A DNA stretch of 64,000 nt from Rhynchospora pubera (taxonomy: Eukaryota; Streptophyta; Magnoliopsida; Poales; Cyperaceae): NCBI GenBank assembly GCA_028095005.1, contig CM051460.1, forward strand, positions 154,809,461-154,873,460, in the 5' to 3' direction. Both the position numbers and the translations under genes were made by a program. Shown in pieces: positions 46,182 to 57,051 of the stretch. The first letter of the stretch is position 1. Each line of letters begins with the position of its first letter. The notes under the pieces were generated by a model. The model worked only from the letters and a program-made list of their open reading frames with translations, had not been told where the DNA came from and ran no database searches.

Positions 46182-46532
46182 GACGAGGCTCGTGCAGAGG
46201 TAGCTTTGGCTTAGAAAGATAAAGCTGGGGTCCAAAGGCTAGCCATGGAGTGTCTAACAATTATTGAAAGAGCACAACGCCAGGTTGACATGTTAGAGAG
46301 AGAGAAGTCAAAATTGGTGGATGAGATAGAGAAGGTGAAATAATCAGAGGCGGATGCATTATCCAAGGTGAATTTTAGGAAAAGAGAGTCGAAGAGCATG
46401 AGAAGAAGATCGAGGAGATGTTGGACCAAAATAATCAGCAAGTTGCAAATGTGCTAACAAAGTCTCTCAGTCGAGACAAGTTCAGTTGGTGTCGTGACAT
46501 GATGAATGTGATAGATTTTAGATTAAGGGGGG
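46182..46532 (+). pseudogene. GBP-like coiled-coil sequence (3' part) and pol tail of the chimeric element
   Basis: Following the right GACGA, the sequence continues the same coiled coil: EARAEVALA, a stop, then DKAGVQRLAMECLTIIERAQ and MLEREKSKLVDEIEKVK, a second stop and a frameshift into a heptad-rich LDQNN end. At about 46440 it turns into the copia RNase H tail (QVANVLTKSLSRDKFSWC, then a short end and the polypurine tract). Stops and frameshifts show that the chimera was already decaying or never coded for protein throughout. Confidence 0.7.
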
Positions 46533-46893
46533 TGTTGAATGTAATCCAAAAATAGAGGATAGTGATAAAGAGTATTAGTTTATAGAACAATATTTTGGGG
46601 AAGTCTAAATAGAATAGTATTTCAAGAAAGTCTAAATATGTCGGTAGTTTGATATATAATAGTTGTTACTGTTTTAGGTTGAAAGAAATAGGAAATAAAT
46701 GTCCCTGTTTGGACACACAGACTTAGAATAAGTTAGTTATTTTTGAAGTTGTAATAGATATAAGTAGGTGGTTAATTTGTATCAAATAGGCAAGCAAGAG
46801 AAAGAAATAAAAAAAAAAGTATTGTGCACTTGAGTTATTCTTCTCCTCTGTGTTGCTAGTAAATTTCAGCATTTTACTAGTAAACAACCAACA
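46533..46893 (+). repeat. Right LTR of the chimeric copia element
   Basis: 361 bp, preceded by the G-run polypurine tract at about 46524-46532 and followed by the duplicated target TAAAA. Confidence 0.9.
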
Positions 46894-46933
46894 TAAAACC
46901 ATCTTTGGATTCCATCATCTTCTATCATTCCTA

Positions 46934-47522
46934 GTGGGAACACACGTTTTTGGTCCCCACTATTTTGGTGAATTTATTTGGAATTGTTCTCTCTCTCATC
47001 TTTTCTATTTTTGGTCCTCACTGTTTCTCTTCTTCTCATCCTTTCCTATTTCGGTCCCCACTATTTCTCTCTCTCCTATTTTTTCTATTTTTGGTCCCCG
47101 CTGTTTCTCTTGATAGTTTAAATATATATAACTGTTGAAGTTATATATGTAACTGTTGAAGTTAATATGTTATATATGTAATTGTTGAAGTTAATATATA
47201 TAACTGTTGAAGTTATATGTGTAACTGTTGAAGGTAATATGTTATATATGTAACTGTTGAAGTTATATGTGTAACTGTTGAAGTTATTTATGTAGCTGTT
47301 GTAGTTAATATGAGTACCAAAAACGGAAAAGATGGGAGGAAGAGAAATAGTTGGGACCGAAATAGGAAAGGATGAGAGGAAGAGAAACAGCGGGGACCAA
47401 AAAATAGAAAGGATGGAAGAGAGAGCAACAATGGGGACCGAAATAGAAAATGATGGGAGGGAGAGAAATAGTGGGGACCAAAAATATTTCAAAAACTGAA
47501 AAAAATTAAAATATGTTCCCAC
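46934..47522. mobile_element. Foldback element with minisatellite loop
   Basis: The left arm (about 46934-47115) is C/T-rich and internally repeats a GGTCCCCACTATTTCTCTC-type unit. The right arm (about 47312-47522) is its purine-rich reverse complement. The outermost ends GTGGGAACA and TGTTCCCAC also pair. The loop holds a minisatellite. No target duplication was recognised, and the open frames across it are not genes. Confidence 0.75.
47125..47312. repeat. Minisatellite, about 18-25-bp units
   Basis: Around nine copies of a TAACTGTTGAAGTTATAT-type unit, alternating with TAATATGTTATATATG variants, forming the loop of the foldback element. Confidence 0.85.
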
Positions 47523-48515
47523 CGGGGATGATGAATCTTGGGGATGATCCTTATCAACCCCAATTGATTTTGCTCGAATACATTGAAAAAAGCATGATGA
47601 TACGGTGAAACAAAATTTTTGTTTTTGATTGATTGTTGATAGTACAACAAATTCAGTGCTTTCTCAGTTAAAAGGAATTTAAATGATATCTTAAGCAAAT
47701 CAAACAGCACTTAGACTTTTTCATTTTATAAAATTTTTATTATATCAAAAGGCACAGATTTGCTGTATTAGTACTACTTACTAAGCCCTCTGTACTTGGT
47801 ACTGAATATATTATCAACCTTATTTCTGAGGGAAGCAAAATATGTAGAAATATGTGATCTGATTCCTACCATAAGTTATGTTTATTATAGTAGTTGATGA
47901 GCTATGAAGGAAAGATGGGAGATCTTCATCTTTGTGTACTTGTGTTAAGGTTTAATTTATATGTTTAAGATAGACTTTGGGACCCAAAAAAAAAAAAGCA
48001 AGCAAATCAACAGAAGAGAATAAATTGAATTGTAGTATCAAGTCGTACTGCAATATTTGTTAGAAGAAAAGCATAATTTATGCTGAAACGAGCATTACAT
48101 CTCAGTTCTCATTTCTCAAACAAATAAAAAAAAAACTTACCCAGATTAGAAAAATAATACACAGAGAGAGATACAGATAGTGTAAAGTACTACTTCAGAG
48201 AGCCTTTATTACATTTAACAATCCTGTATTCACTGTCTTTTCTATATTTGATCACATTAATATTCACCATTTACAAGTAAAACTAACAATTGTTTACAAT
48301 GGTACATCTATTCACCTTTTACAAGTATAAAATCAAGGGTCGTCCTGCCTTTTTTCCCCTAAAGCAGCCCCTATTATGGTACATACCATCTTTATGGTAC
48401 AGCTATTCACCTTTTACAAGTATAAAATCAAATCCTCTATAAACTGCCTCCTGTACTGTATCTACAACAATAGAACACTACATGTCAAAATGAATGTATA
48501 CAACATCTACATCCT
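47523..48515. other. Intergenic and 3'UTR of the PHD gene
   Basis: AT-rich. A 36-37-bp direct repeat (TATTCACCTTTTACAAGTAT core) occurs at about 48300-48336 and 48396-48432, in the probable 3'UTR of the PHD gene. Confidence 0.5.
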
Positions 48516-51315
48516 TCATTCTTCCCCCCAGACAAGGGTCAAAGGCCATTTACCATCATCAAAATCAAATGAGTCAAATGAGCTGCCACCACACCGGGGG
48601 CAGAGAAACATGGATGGGGTTTGTTTATCATCATCCATACCAACGCAGCGGGTATGGTGCCATGTGGCACATACATCACAAGCCACCATCCTCTCTCCAT
48701 CATCCTCCCTTGCCCCACACCAGCAATCCACAGTCCCCATATCATCCCCTCCCTCATACCTGCTAACAGTATGTAATTACAATTAATACACAAGTATACA
48801 TCTATAGTTAGCTCTGTTAGTAAAATAAAACAAAAAAGATGCCAAATCATGCTAAATCAGTTCAGAAGTCAGGACTTGTATTCGACTAAACCAGAGAAGT
48901 ACACAGTCTGACCTGAGTGTGCTCTCCAGATCGACCCCATCACCTAAAATGCCAATTGTTGCACCAGACTGGGCCCCACCAGACATCACTGGCTCCCATA
49001 AATCCCCATAGACACCCTCCACCGCCTGCGCCCGAAACCTTTCCATGATACAATATGTGTCCCGCATTGCACGCTCTGCTGTCACCAACAAATCACCCAT
49101 TGAGGCATGCGGCTCTAATACCACCACCTCCCCAGGCAGTGGCGTCCCTCTCAAATTTGCCATCTCCCACGGCATTGGCCGCCACTCCACAACAAATCGA
49201 AGCTTGTCATCAGTGTCATCACGCAGTTCCCAGTGCTTCGCCCAGTGCTTGCAATCAAGTATAATACGTGCCTCCTGGCAACGTCCATTTACTGCTGAAT
49301 GGTACAAGGTGTCTATATCACGGCCGACCTCCTCCTTACTGGGCCATGTAAGCGGCTTCACCGGATCAAAGTGCTCGTGAGTTGACATGTCCACATCATC
49401 AAGACTGAACTCTAATACACGGGTCCTGGGATGTGGTGTCCGCCGCACTGCTTGACCCCCAACAATTGTATCACCAATGGATTTTACCACGAAATCAATT
49501 AACCCTGTATCGCCTATCGCTTGCCTGGCTGCATCCCTCACTTCTTGACGTGTCAAAGTACCATGTTCACGCAACGCATCAGCAATAATCTCAGCTGCAT
49601 ACCTGAGCCGGCGTACTGGCCACCGGCTCTGTAAACTCTCAGCGACCTCATCAAAATCACGGCAGCGCTTTCTCCTACTGCTAACCACTGACTGGCGCCT
49701 TTGACGAGATGAAGGTGACGGTGAATGTGGCACAAATGCTAAGGGAGGGTAGTTTTTCTTGTGTCTTAGACCAAGCAGGTACGAAACAAACTCCCGGATG
49801 GTACCAAGTGCCTCACCAGAGAGCTTCCGGTAGACAGTCACAATCTGGCGAAGATCTTTTGCGAGTAGTGAATCACCTAAATCAGCAAGGAGAGAGTCGA
49901 CACGTAAAGAAGAAACAGAATCAATGGCGTCATGGTAGGTCGACTTGGTGATGCCATAACAGCCATGCGAGAAATTGTAACCCCACCGAGCAAACCAAGG
50001 TTGGCCATGAGAGAGGGAATAAAGAAGGCGCAGAGGTAAAGAGAGGGAATTGACCGATAAGTCTTCAACTGATACGGACCGAGTACACAGGGAGCGACAG
50101 AGGTGGTCCCAGAAGTCCATGAGGTCATGACCTCTGAGGCAGCTGCCTGACGAGCAGCCACGAATCGAAAGAAGGTGGCCAAAGCCATTGCAGTGAAGAA
50201 GACCATGGAGGAGGTGAGTTTGCCGACAGATGAAGTTCTCAGGTAATGGTTTGTCCCACTCTTCAAAGGAAGGGATGATTATGTGATACCGTCTCCTTGA
50301 CACCAAATGGTGGCCCCAGCCTGAAAATGCAAATAAACACTTACTGAAAATTAGAAGGTACACATATGTTCTTTTCATATTTGAAGCATCAAATAAAAAA
50401 AGCAAACTAACTATTTCATGAGATATCCAGGAATAAATTTGATTTGAATAAGAGAGACCATTAATTGTACCAAAAAACCTACTTGTGCTAAATTTGGTCC
50501 TGGGTATTGCCCAAATAATGCAAAAAAGGTAGTTTGGAGAAATTTATCAAATGACTTGTAACAAACTTGAAATTAACCATGGAACAAAAAAGATATTTAC
50601 AGTTGCTAGTTTTTATCCAGTACATCGCGAATATCAAACAAAAATAAGCAAGTTATTGAAATCTCGCGCAATCAAACAAATGCGCGCGCAGGTGAGAAGG
50701 ATAGTTGGGTCTTTTTAAATTTCGCCTCTTTCTCTCAAGTCAAGACCAATTGGAGCAATTTTGTCTCTTCTTCCATTAAAAACTTCTTTTTCTTAATCGC
50801 ACAATCATCACTTCTCCAGTCAAACCAAATGGAGACTCATAAATTTGACAATACAGACCACATGTGCCAAAGAGAGAAAGATACCCCATCTCAACAAAAA
50901 ATGGAACAAAAGCTAATTTCACTCAAAATCAAATTTGCAATTTCCCAGGGGTCTAAACGCATAATACCCAAAACCCCACACTCCAGTCACAAGTCAAAGC
51001 ACACTCTAAAAAGAGAGAAAGAAACCTTCGATGAGAGACACAGACAGTCAGACACTCACCAGCGCAGCGACAATAGTCGCAGAAAGGCGAAGACGAGAGG
51101 TTGACGCATTCCTCCACCGCGTAGACCGGGACCAAAGCGCCGGTGCACTCGTCTCTCACTGTGGTTCGCCACGTGGAGCGCCCGTTAGCTGCCACGTCGC
51201 ACTTCTCGCAATGCTCCTCCAGTAGCTTCCTGATGTTGTCTCTGAAAGCTCCGGAGAACTCTGTCGGAAACGACCTCATTCCGTGTACGGGCGGCCTAGG
51301 CCTCGCCGTTCTCAT
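48516..51315 (-). CDS. PHD-finger protein, MS1/MMD1 family
   Basis: Three exons read from the right: 51315-51060, 50320-48913, 48759-48516. They total 1908 nt, or 635 residues, with frames closing exactly and GT-AG junctions. The C-terminus carries a PHD zinc finger (about 566-611): CWCG, MVACDVCATWHHTRCVG, then FLCPRC. The body has the plant-specific segments of this small family (WGHHLVSRRRYHIIIP, ENFICRQTHLLHGLLHCNGF, GCSSGSCLRGHDLMDFWD, PWFARWGYNFSHGCYGIT). MS1 and MMD1/DUET regulate tapetum and male meiosis. This gene more resembles the less studied members (At1g33420/At2g01810 type), so I give no symbol. A later in-frame Met at residue 13 is an alternative start. Confidence 0.92.
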
Positions 51316-52522
51316 CTCTCCTTCTCTTTCTTTTTTTCTTTCTTATTTCTTGATTTTAGCGGTGATTTGTGAATTGACGAGTTTGCCCGTAAGGTCGGTG
51401 GGGCCTACTGGTTGAGTCGAGGAGGTTTTGGCGGTTATGAAGGAGTAAACCGCCGGTTCAGTAGGGGTTTTAGGTTCATTGAATAGTTTAGTGTTGTTCG
51501 GTTACAGTGGGATGCTATGCTTTGCTGTTGCAATTTATTATTTTATAAAAATATTAGATTTTTAATATATTATTTAATTTAATGTATATAACAAGAAATT
51601 ATTGTTTTTATTATTTCTGCTCTGCATTATACTTCGAGTATATGAATTTGTGTTATTAAGAACCTCTAATTGTGTTGCCTTTTTTAATTAAAACTAGATC
51701 TTTCATCGCGGCTCTACGCAAAATATATTTTTATTGTTTTCGTATTGCCATTTATTTATTTTGTGTTAACTATATTAGTTGCAATTAATTGCAACCACGA
51801 CTATAATTTTTTATTATATTAATCGATGTTGTTAAATCTATTTTATTATGGAGTTTGTTTGATATCAGTAATTAAGCTCTTGACTATTCTTTCATTTTTC
51901 TTTTACTGCTAGATTCTTATATGAAACATTTTATGATAAATAATTATGATTTATTTTGTTCACTATCATTTGCATTAGCTCAATTTACAAAATGATGTTT
52001 ATATCTTAAATAAAAATTCAACTAGTTGTTACCCAGATGCGAACAAAAGTATAGGCACAATAAATCCACATACCTCTAATCTATAAAACACATGGTGAAT
52101 GAGGATTCATATTTTTATAATTAAGCCTACGGACCGTTTTTTAAAAAATAAATAAATAAAAAAGATTATAAATTTCTAAATTATTCCCGGACAGCAAACT
52201 TGTCACCATATATCACGCTACCACACCACAAATTATAGTGGGGTTAAAGTGCAATAAATCATTTGTTGCTTTGATTCACTGCAAGAGCATTTAAGTGATT
52301 AAAGTCCGAAATTAGTTCATAGCAAAAATTTTTAAAAAGTAATTATTATTTTTTATTTTAGAGATAAAACATTTACGTAAATTTTTTTTTCATCTATAGT
52401 TTACCATCCATTTGAGAATACGTTTGCTAGTTCCAAAAACAAAGTGAGCTACAATATTTTGGTTCGTCCCGCATCGACTGAGATGAGTTTTCGGTCCGAA
52501 TACTTGAGCAGTTAGGCTCCTA
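51316..52522. other. Intergenic, PHD-gene promoter then AT-rich DNA
   Basis: The first 150 bases are pyrimidine-rich on the plus strand and probably hold the PHD-gene leader. Beyond this is AT-rich DNA with no recognised feature. Confidence 0.4.
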
Positions 52523-52531
52523 TGCTCCACC

Positions 52532-53533
52532 GAAAAATTTTAAAATAATATTAAATTAATATAATATATTAAAAATAATATCATTATAATAATATTTTTT
52601 TAAATAGTATCACAAGCGTACGGAATCCCGGATTCCTACCTTAGCTATGATCGGAATCCGGGATTCCGATCATAGCTAAAATAATATTTAAATATTAGAA
52701 ATAATATTTAAAAATAATATTTAATTAATTTATTTAATTAAATATAAATTTAATTAAAATATAAATAATTATTTTATTTAATTAGAAAATGAATAATTAA
52801 GTTATAAATTTTTAATTAATTTATATTAAAATTATAAAGTTTTAAACAACCATTTGATTTACGTCTCGAGTGTCGTCCTCTGTATAGCCAATAAAAGAGT
52901 CGGGAGTTTGTTGTACGAATCTTCCCACGATTCGAAAAGATGTTCGATTGCTCTCTCTCGCCCATGCCAAATCTTGTTATAAGTGGGCACCACATTCGGG
53001 TATTATTTCTCCAATAGATCAGATTTCACGCCCGATAACGAAATACCGATCTCTCTTTACTGCATTTCTGATACAGTTGACAATAACTTCAGCCGTTAGA
53101 TTATCATGCGTGAAGTATCCGGCCCTTCTCACACATGTATGCTCTTGTTCATTTGTTATTATCTTCCAAAATTTATAATTTTAATGTAAATTAATTAAAA
53201 ATTTATAACTTAATTATTCATTTTTTAATTAAATAAAATAATTATTTATATTTTAATTAAAATTATATTAAATTAAATAAATTAATTAAATTTATATTAA
53301 ATTAAATAAATTTATTAAATTTATATTTAATTAAATAAATTAATTAATTTTTATTTTTAAATATTATTTCTAATATTTAAATATTATTTTTAGCTAAGAT
53401 CGGAATTCGAGATTCCGTAATTGCGGTCGGAATTCCAAATTCCGATCTTGTGATACTATTTAAAAATATTATTATATTGATATTAGTTTTAATATATTAT
53501 ATTAATTTAATATTATTTTTAAATTTTTCGGTT
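52532..53533. mobile_element. 1-kb foldback transposon (MULE-like target duplication)
   Basis: Arms of more than 300 nt, about 52532-52860 and 53165-53533, are inverted copies (CGAAAAATTTTAAAATAATA against the inverse ending AAATTTTTCG). The direct repeat TGCTCCACC (52523-52531 and 53534-53542) fits a 9-bp target duplication. The left arm contains a near-perfect palindrome at 52641-52679 (19-nt arms around one base, TATGATCGGAATCC type). The right arm has a diverged version near 53395-53450. The loop of about 300 bp has no coding support. Confidence 0.75.
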
Positions 53534-53575
53534 TGCTCCACCTGCTAAGTGGATTATTGGATTTGTTGCTGAAGC

Positions 53576-53855
53576 TATGGCTGCATAACGTCTAAAACGA
53601 CCACGAAAACGGTCGATTTCGTTAACCGTTTTGTTTTAAAACGAAATTGATCACTCATTTGCGTTAATCGTTTCGTTTTGGACGAAACGATCGAAATCAC
53701 GAAAATACCACGAAAATACACATGGACGAAACTGTTCTAAGCTTTCGTTAACCGTTTCGTTTATAAAACGCAACAAAAAAATCTTAACCGTTTCGTTTCG
53801 TTTTGGACGAAACGAAACGAAAGGACGGTCGAAACGGTGACCGTTTTCACCCCTA
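53576..53855. mobile_element. hAT-type MITE, 280 bp
   Basis: Flanked by the 8-bp target duplication GCTGAAGC (53568-53575 and 53856-53863). The right end GACCGTTTTCACCCCTA is the complement of the common hAT terminus TAGGGGTGAAAACGG. The left end TATGGCTGCATAACG is a degraded form of it. The interior repeats GTTAACCGTTTCGTTTT motifs in both orientations, like subterminal transposase-binding repeats. Confidence 0.8.
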
Positions 53856-53863
53856 GCTGAAGC

Positions 53864-54859
53864 CGTTTAAAATTAAAATCATCTCCTAAGTCCTAACCCA
53901 GTACATTGGGCTCAGACCAGATATCTCGGTCCAGTCCATTATTTTTGAAATCTCTAAGTGCGCATTAGCGCATATAAACAAAAAAGACATCCTTTTTTGA
54001 AGATAATTGGTCAAATCTTTTAACTTTTTCGAAATTAAATGCACATAAACACCCTCTAGCCAAGTTAGAATCTGTGATTTCTCGCTAAAAATGTGTTGTA
54101 CTTTATCGCTAAACTGAGGGCTGATTTTCTCAAAACAATTTGTGAATTACAACTCTTGTTTTCTCAAAACTAAATGTGCTTCGCTATTATGTTTGTTTTG
54201 ATGATCTCGGTATAATTTCAAGACAGATTTCGCAATAAATTGTTTCTTACATGAAAAGTTTGCGTACTAAGAATCATTAATTTCAAATTAAATTCTAATG
54301 CAATCCAATTATAGATGACCGAAGTATGTTTGGATTTCGGAATGCTAGCTGCTATTAGAGTAGGCTGCGACCTGCGGCATAGCTACAAAGATTTTCCAGT
54401 AAAGTCAATCAGGTAATTTTTTTTTTCAATAGTGCTTATGCACAAAAACCCTAGCTTTCATATTTAAAATAGAGTAATGCTAGAATGAGAATGAAACATA
54501 TAGGTGTTTTAAAATAAGACCTCTTTCTTTTCTTTTTCTTTTTATTATTATTTTTGTTACTTTTCAAGTCAATGCACACATATCTTAAATGTACTTAAAA
54601 TAGGTGTTTTTTCTCAGCTATTATAACTGTCATTGCTAAATAAATCATTGTTGTCTTCTCTGTTGTATGTTACAAATGTTCAGTTTAATAATAAGAAGTG
54701 TTCAGTTAAATGCTTCAGAGTTGCGCGTGGGTCAAGAGGTGCGCTAGGACGCAGGGGTAGAGTCGAAAAAAATTTAATTTGAACTGGATCGGTTCATGAC
54801 CCCTTCTAATTTTTTTATGTGTTATTTGTCCGGTTCGTAACCTATTCGCTTGGTTTTTT
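53864..54859. other. Intergenic, nothing recognised
   Basis: AT-rich DNA with no gene, RNA gene or defined element found. Confidence 0.4.
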
Positions 54860-55195
54860 TATAACAGTTATATTTCCTGTTGTAACTAACTGAACATTTA
54901 TATTTAAATAACTGAACATTTGTACTTATTAAACTGAAGCATTTATACTTAATAAAATAAATATGTTTGCTCATAATATTTATATTTTCTGTTGCAACTA
55001 ACTGAACATTTTTACTCAATTAACTGAACATTTGTACTTACCCAACTGAACATTCGTACTTACTAAACTAAACATTTATACTTAATAAAATAAATATTTT
55101 TGCTCTTAACATTTATAATTTTTTGTTGCAACTAATTGAACGTTTATACTTAAATAATACAACATTTGTATTTATTAAACTGAACATTTAGATAC
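54860..55195. repeat. Higher-order tandem repeat
   Basis: A 23-27-bp unit (AACTGAACATTTGTACTTA type) is repeated, and blocks of about four units ending TTGTTGCAACTAACTGAAC recur with a period near 115-125 bp (about 54865, 54983 and 55105). Confidence 0.75.
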
Positions 55196-55262
55196 AGTGA
55201 AAGTACGTTGGGTGATGGATTTTCGTTGAGGCGCTGTGAATCGCGATAGCATAGATGGTAAT

Positions 55263-57038
55263 TGTTAGAGATATGTCCTATAAGCCAATCTTATTAGGCT
55301 ACTTCTATAGTTTATGTTATTGATGACTTCAGATCATTTGTTCTTTGATTTATTCGTTGACAGTTCATTCAGGTTGAGGATCTGAATTATAGATCACTGT
55401 TATTCATTTAGTAGTAAATGACAACAATAAATCTAAAAGTTCATAATCTTGATAATTAACAAAGGACATTAATTATCAATAAGATTAGTATGCAAGTTAA
55501 GTGATGATTAAGTTCTATAAATCATAGGTTAAGAGTAACCAACTTAATTGCATATTTGTATGTTATAGAACATAGTACAGGACTAGACCCCACAAAATAA
55601 ATATATGGATTGTGTTACGTGTCATTATTTATTTCGTTATGATTTTGGTTCTAAGTTTGAGATGATTATCTTTTCCACATGAGGATAGGTTCTATAAATC
55701 ATGTCTACCGCTGATTCCTGATAAGGGCTGCTATACGGACTTGATTTAAGTTCTCTTGAATTGTGCGGGAAAAAGCTAATTATCAAGAAAACTGTATGTC
55801 CCTCATTAATTCACTTAGTGAGTGACGATATCTGTTTGGGCCCCTTGATGGAGATAGATTGTTTGCTAGCAACTGATACAATTATCTCTAGATCAAGAAA
55901 CGTATAATCTGCAAGAATGACACATTTCTATCTTGGATTATACGATGATATCGTGTGACATAAGAATCAAAATAGAGAAACATAATTATTCTCTTATGCA
56001 GGATTGAAATATTGTAGCAGTACACTATTTATGTGAATTGGGAATCATAACGTGTTGCTAGATACCGCTTATGATTATTGGAATTAAATAACGATTTAAT
56101 TCCATGTCCAACATAGCATAAATCCTCAAAGGGTCACACAAATAGAGTTTTGACCAATGCAGTGCTTTATTTATTTATTCGCAACAGTGAAAATTGCGAT
56201 AAATGTGACGAATTGATTAATTAATTATGTATCGTTATAGAACGTACTAATTGATTAAGTCAAACGTGTCATATAGAAATAAATAATAGCATAAGCTAAT
56301 CCTAGAATAATTATTAATTAGTTAATAATTATTTTGGTTCAACTTAATTTAATATAAATAGTTATATTGAATTAATGGGCTAATTTGTATATAGCAAATT
56401 TATAACCCAAACATAGAGCAAATAATAATGGATTTAATTATATGAATTAAAGTCCAAATAGGTGGATTAGAGAGGCCCATATGGCCCATATTGAGGCCGG
56501 CCAAGGAGGAGATAGGTGGGGTGGCAATTTATGTAATTTCTAGCAACTTATACCTATGGTTGGTAGGCTATAAAAGGACCCATTGAGCTGAATTTTCTCT
56601 CTCCCTTTTTTCCCTTCTTCCCTAGCCGCCACCTCCTCTCCCCTTCTCCTCTCTTGGCCGTCGGTCACCACCACTCCTCCACCTATTTTGCTCAAGTGTT
56701 AAGCTATTAACCCTCCACCTAAATCAATTAGTTGAACTAGAAGAGGGTTGCTCATTTGGATTAGCTATTTTCTCTTTGATTTGCTAGCACAAATCGAATC
56801 GATAAATTGGTTAATCTCTAGGTGGACTTGAGGTGTGGATTGAAGGACGTTGGAGTAGCACGCCACCGATTTCAAAGCCTAGGATCTCCTTCTTGATACG
56901 ATTCAAGAAGAGGTGAAACCTTTCTCTTTCTCTTGTGTGTTGAATGGACTTTTGCACTAGATTCTTTGATGCTTGATGTTTTAATTGCTATATTAATTAT
57001 AATTAGCACATAAATTAAAAATTGAGTATTTTATAACA
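55263..57038 (+). repeat. 5' LTR of the second Angela-like element
   Basis: 1776 bp, TGTTAGAGATATGTCC to TTTTATAACA. TATA box TATAAAAG at 56569-56576. Hairpin CTTCTTGA-TACGAT-TCAAGAAG at 56889-56910. Confidence 0.92.
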
Positions 57039-57039
57039 G

Positions 57040-57051
57040 TGGTATAAGAGC
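57040..57051 (+). other. Primer-binding site (variant)
   Basis: TGGTATAAGAGC one base after the LTR, the tRNA-iMet site with C changed to A at position 7. Confidence 0.85.

Larger units (their letters stand above)
34381..46893 (+). mobile_element. Non-autonomous copia element carrying GBP-like coiled-coil sequence (host of a nested element)
   Basis: The LTRs begin TGTTGAATGTAAT and end AACCAACA at 34381-34654 (274 bp) and 46533-46893 (361 bp). The left one has an internal deletion. Both ends are flanked by the 5-bp duplication TAAAA (34376-34380 and 46894-46898). A Met-tRNA primer-binding site follows the left LTR and a polypurine tract (GGGGGG) precedes the right LTR. Without the nested 36307-46186 segment the element is about 2.6 kb. 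It has gag, the start of the protease, about 850 bp of captured coiled-coil sequence, and the last codons of pol (VLTKSLSRDKFSWC). Integrase and reverse transcriptase are missing. About 4% difference in the alignable LTR part makes it older than the nested element. Confidence 0.9.

Noticed and set aside
47118..47522. 134-codon minus-strand frame
   Set aside because: It is made of the foldback arms and minisatellite, is repetitive, and has no domain.
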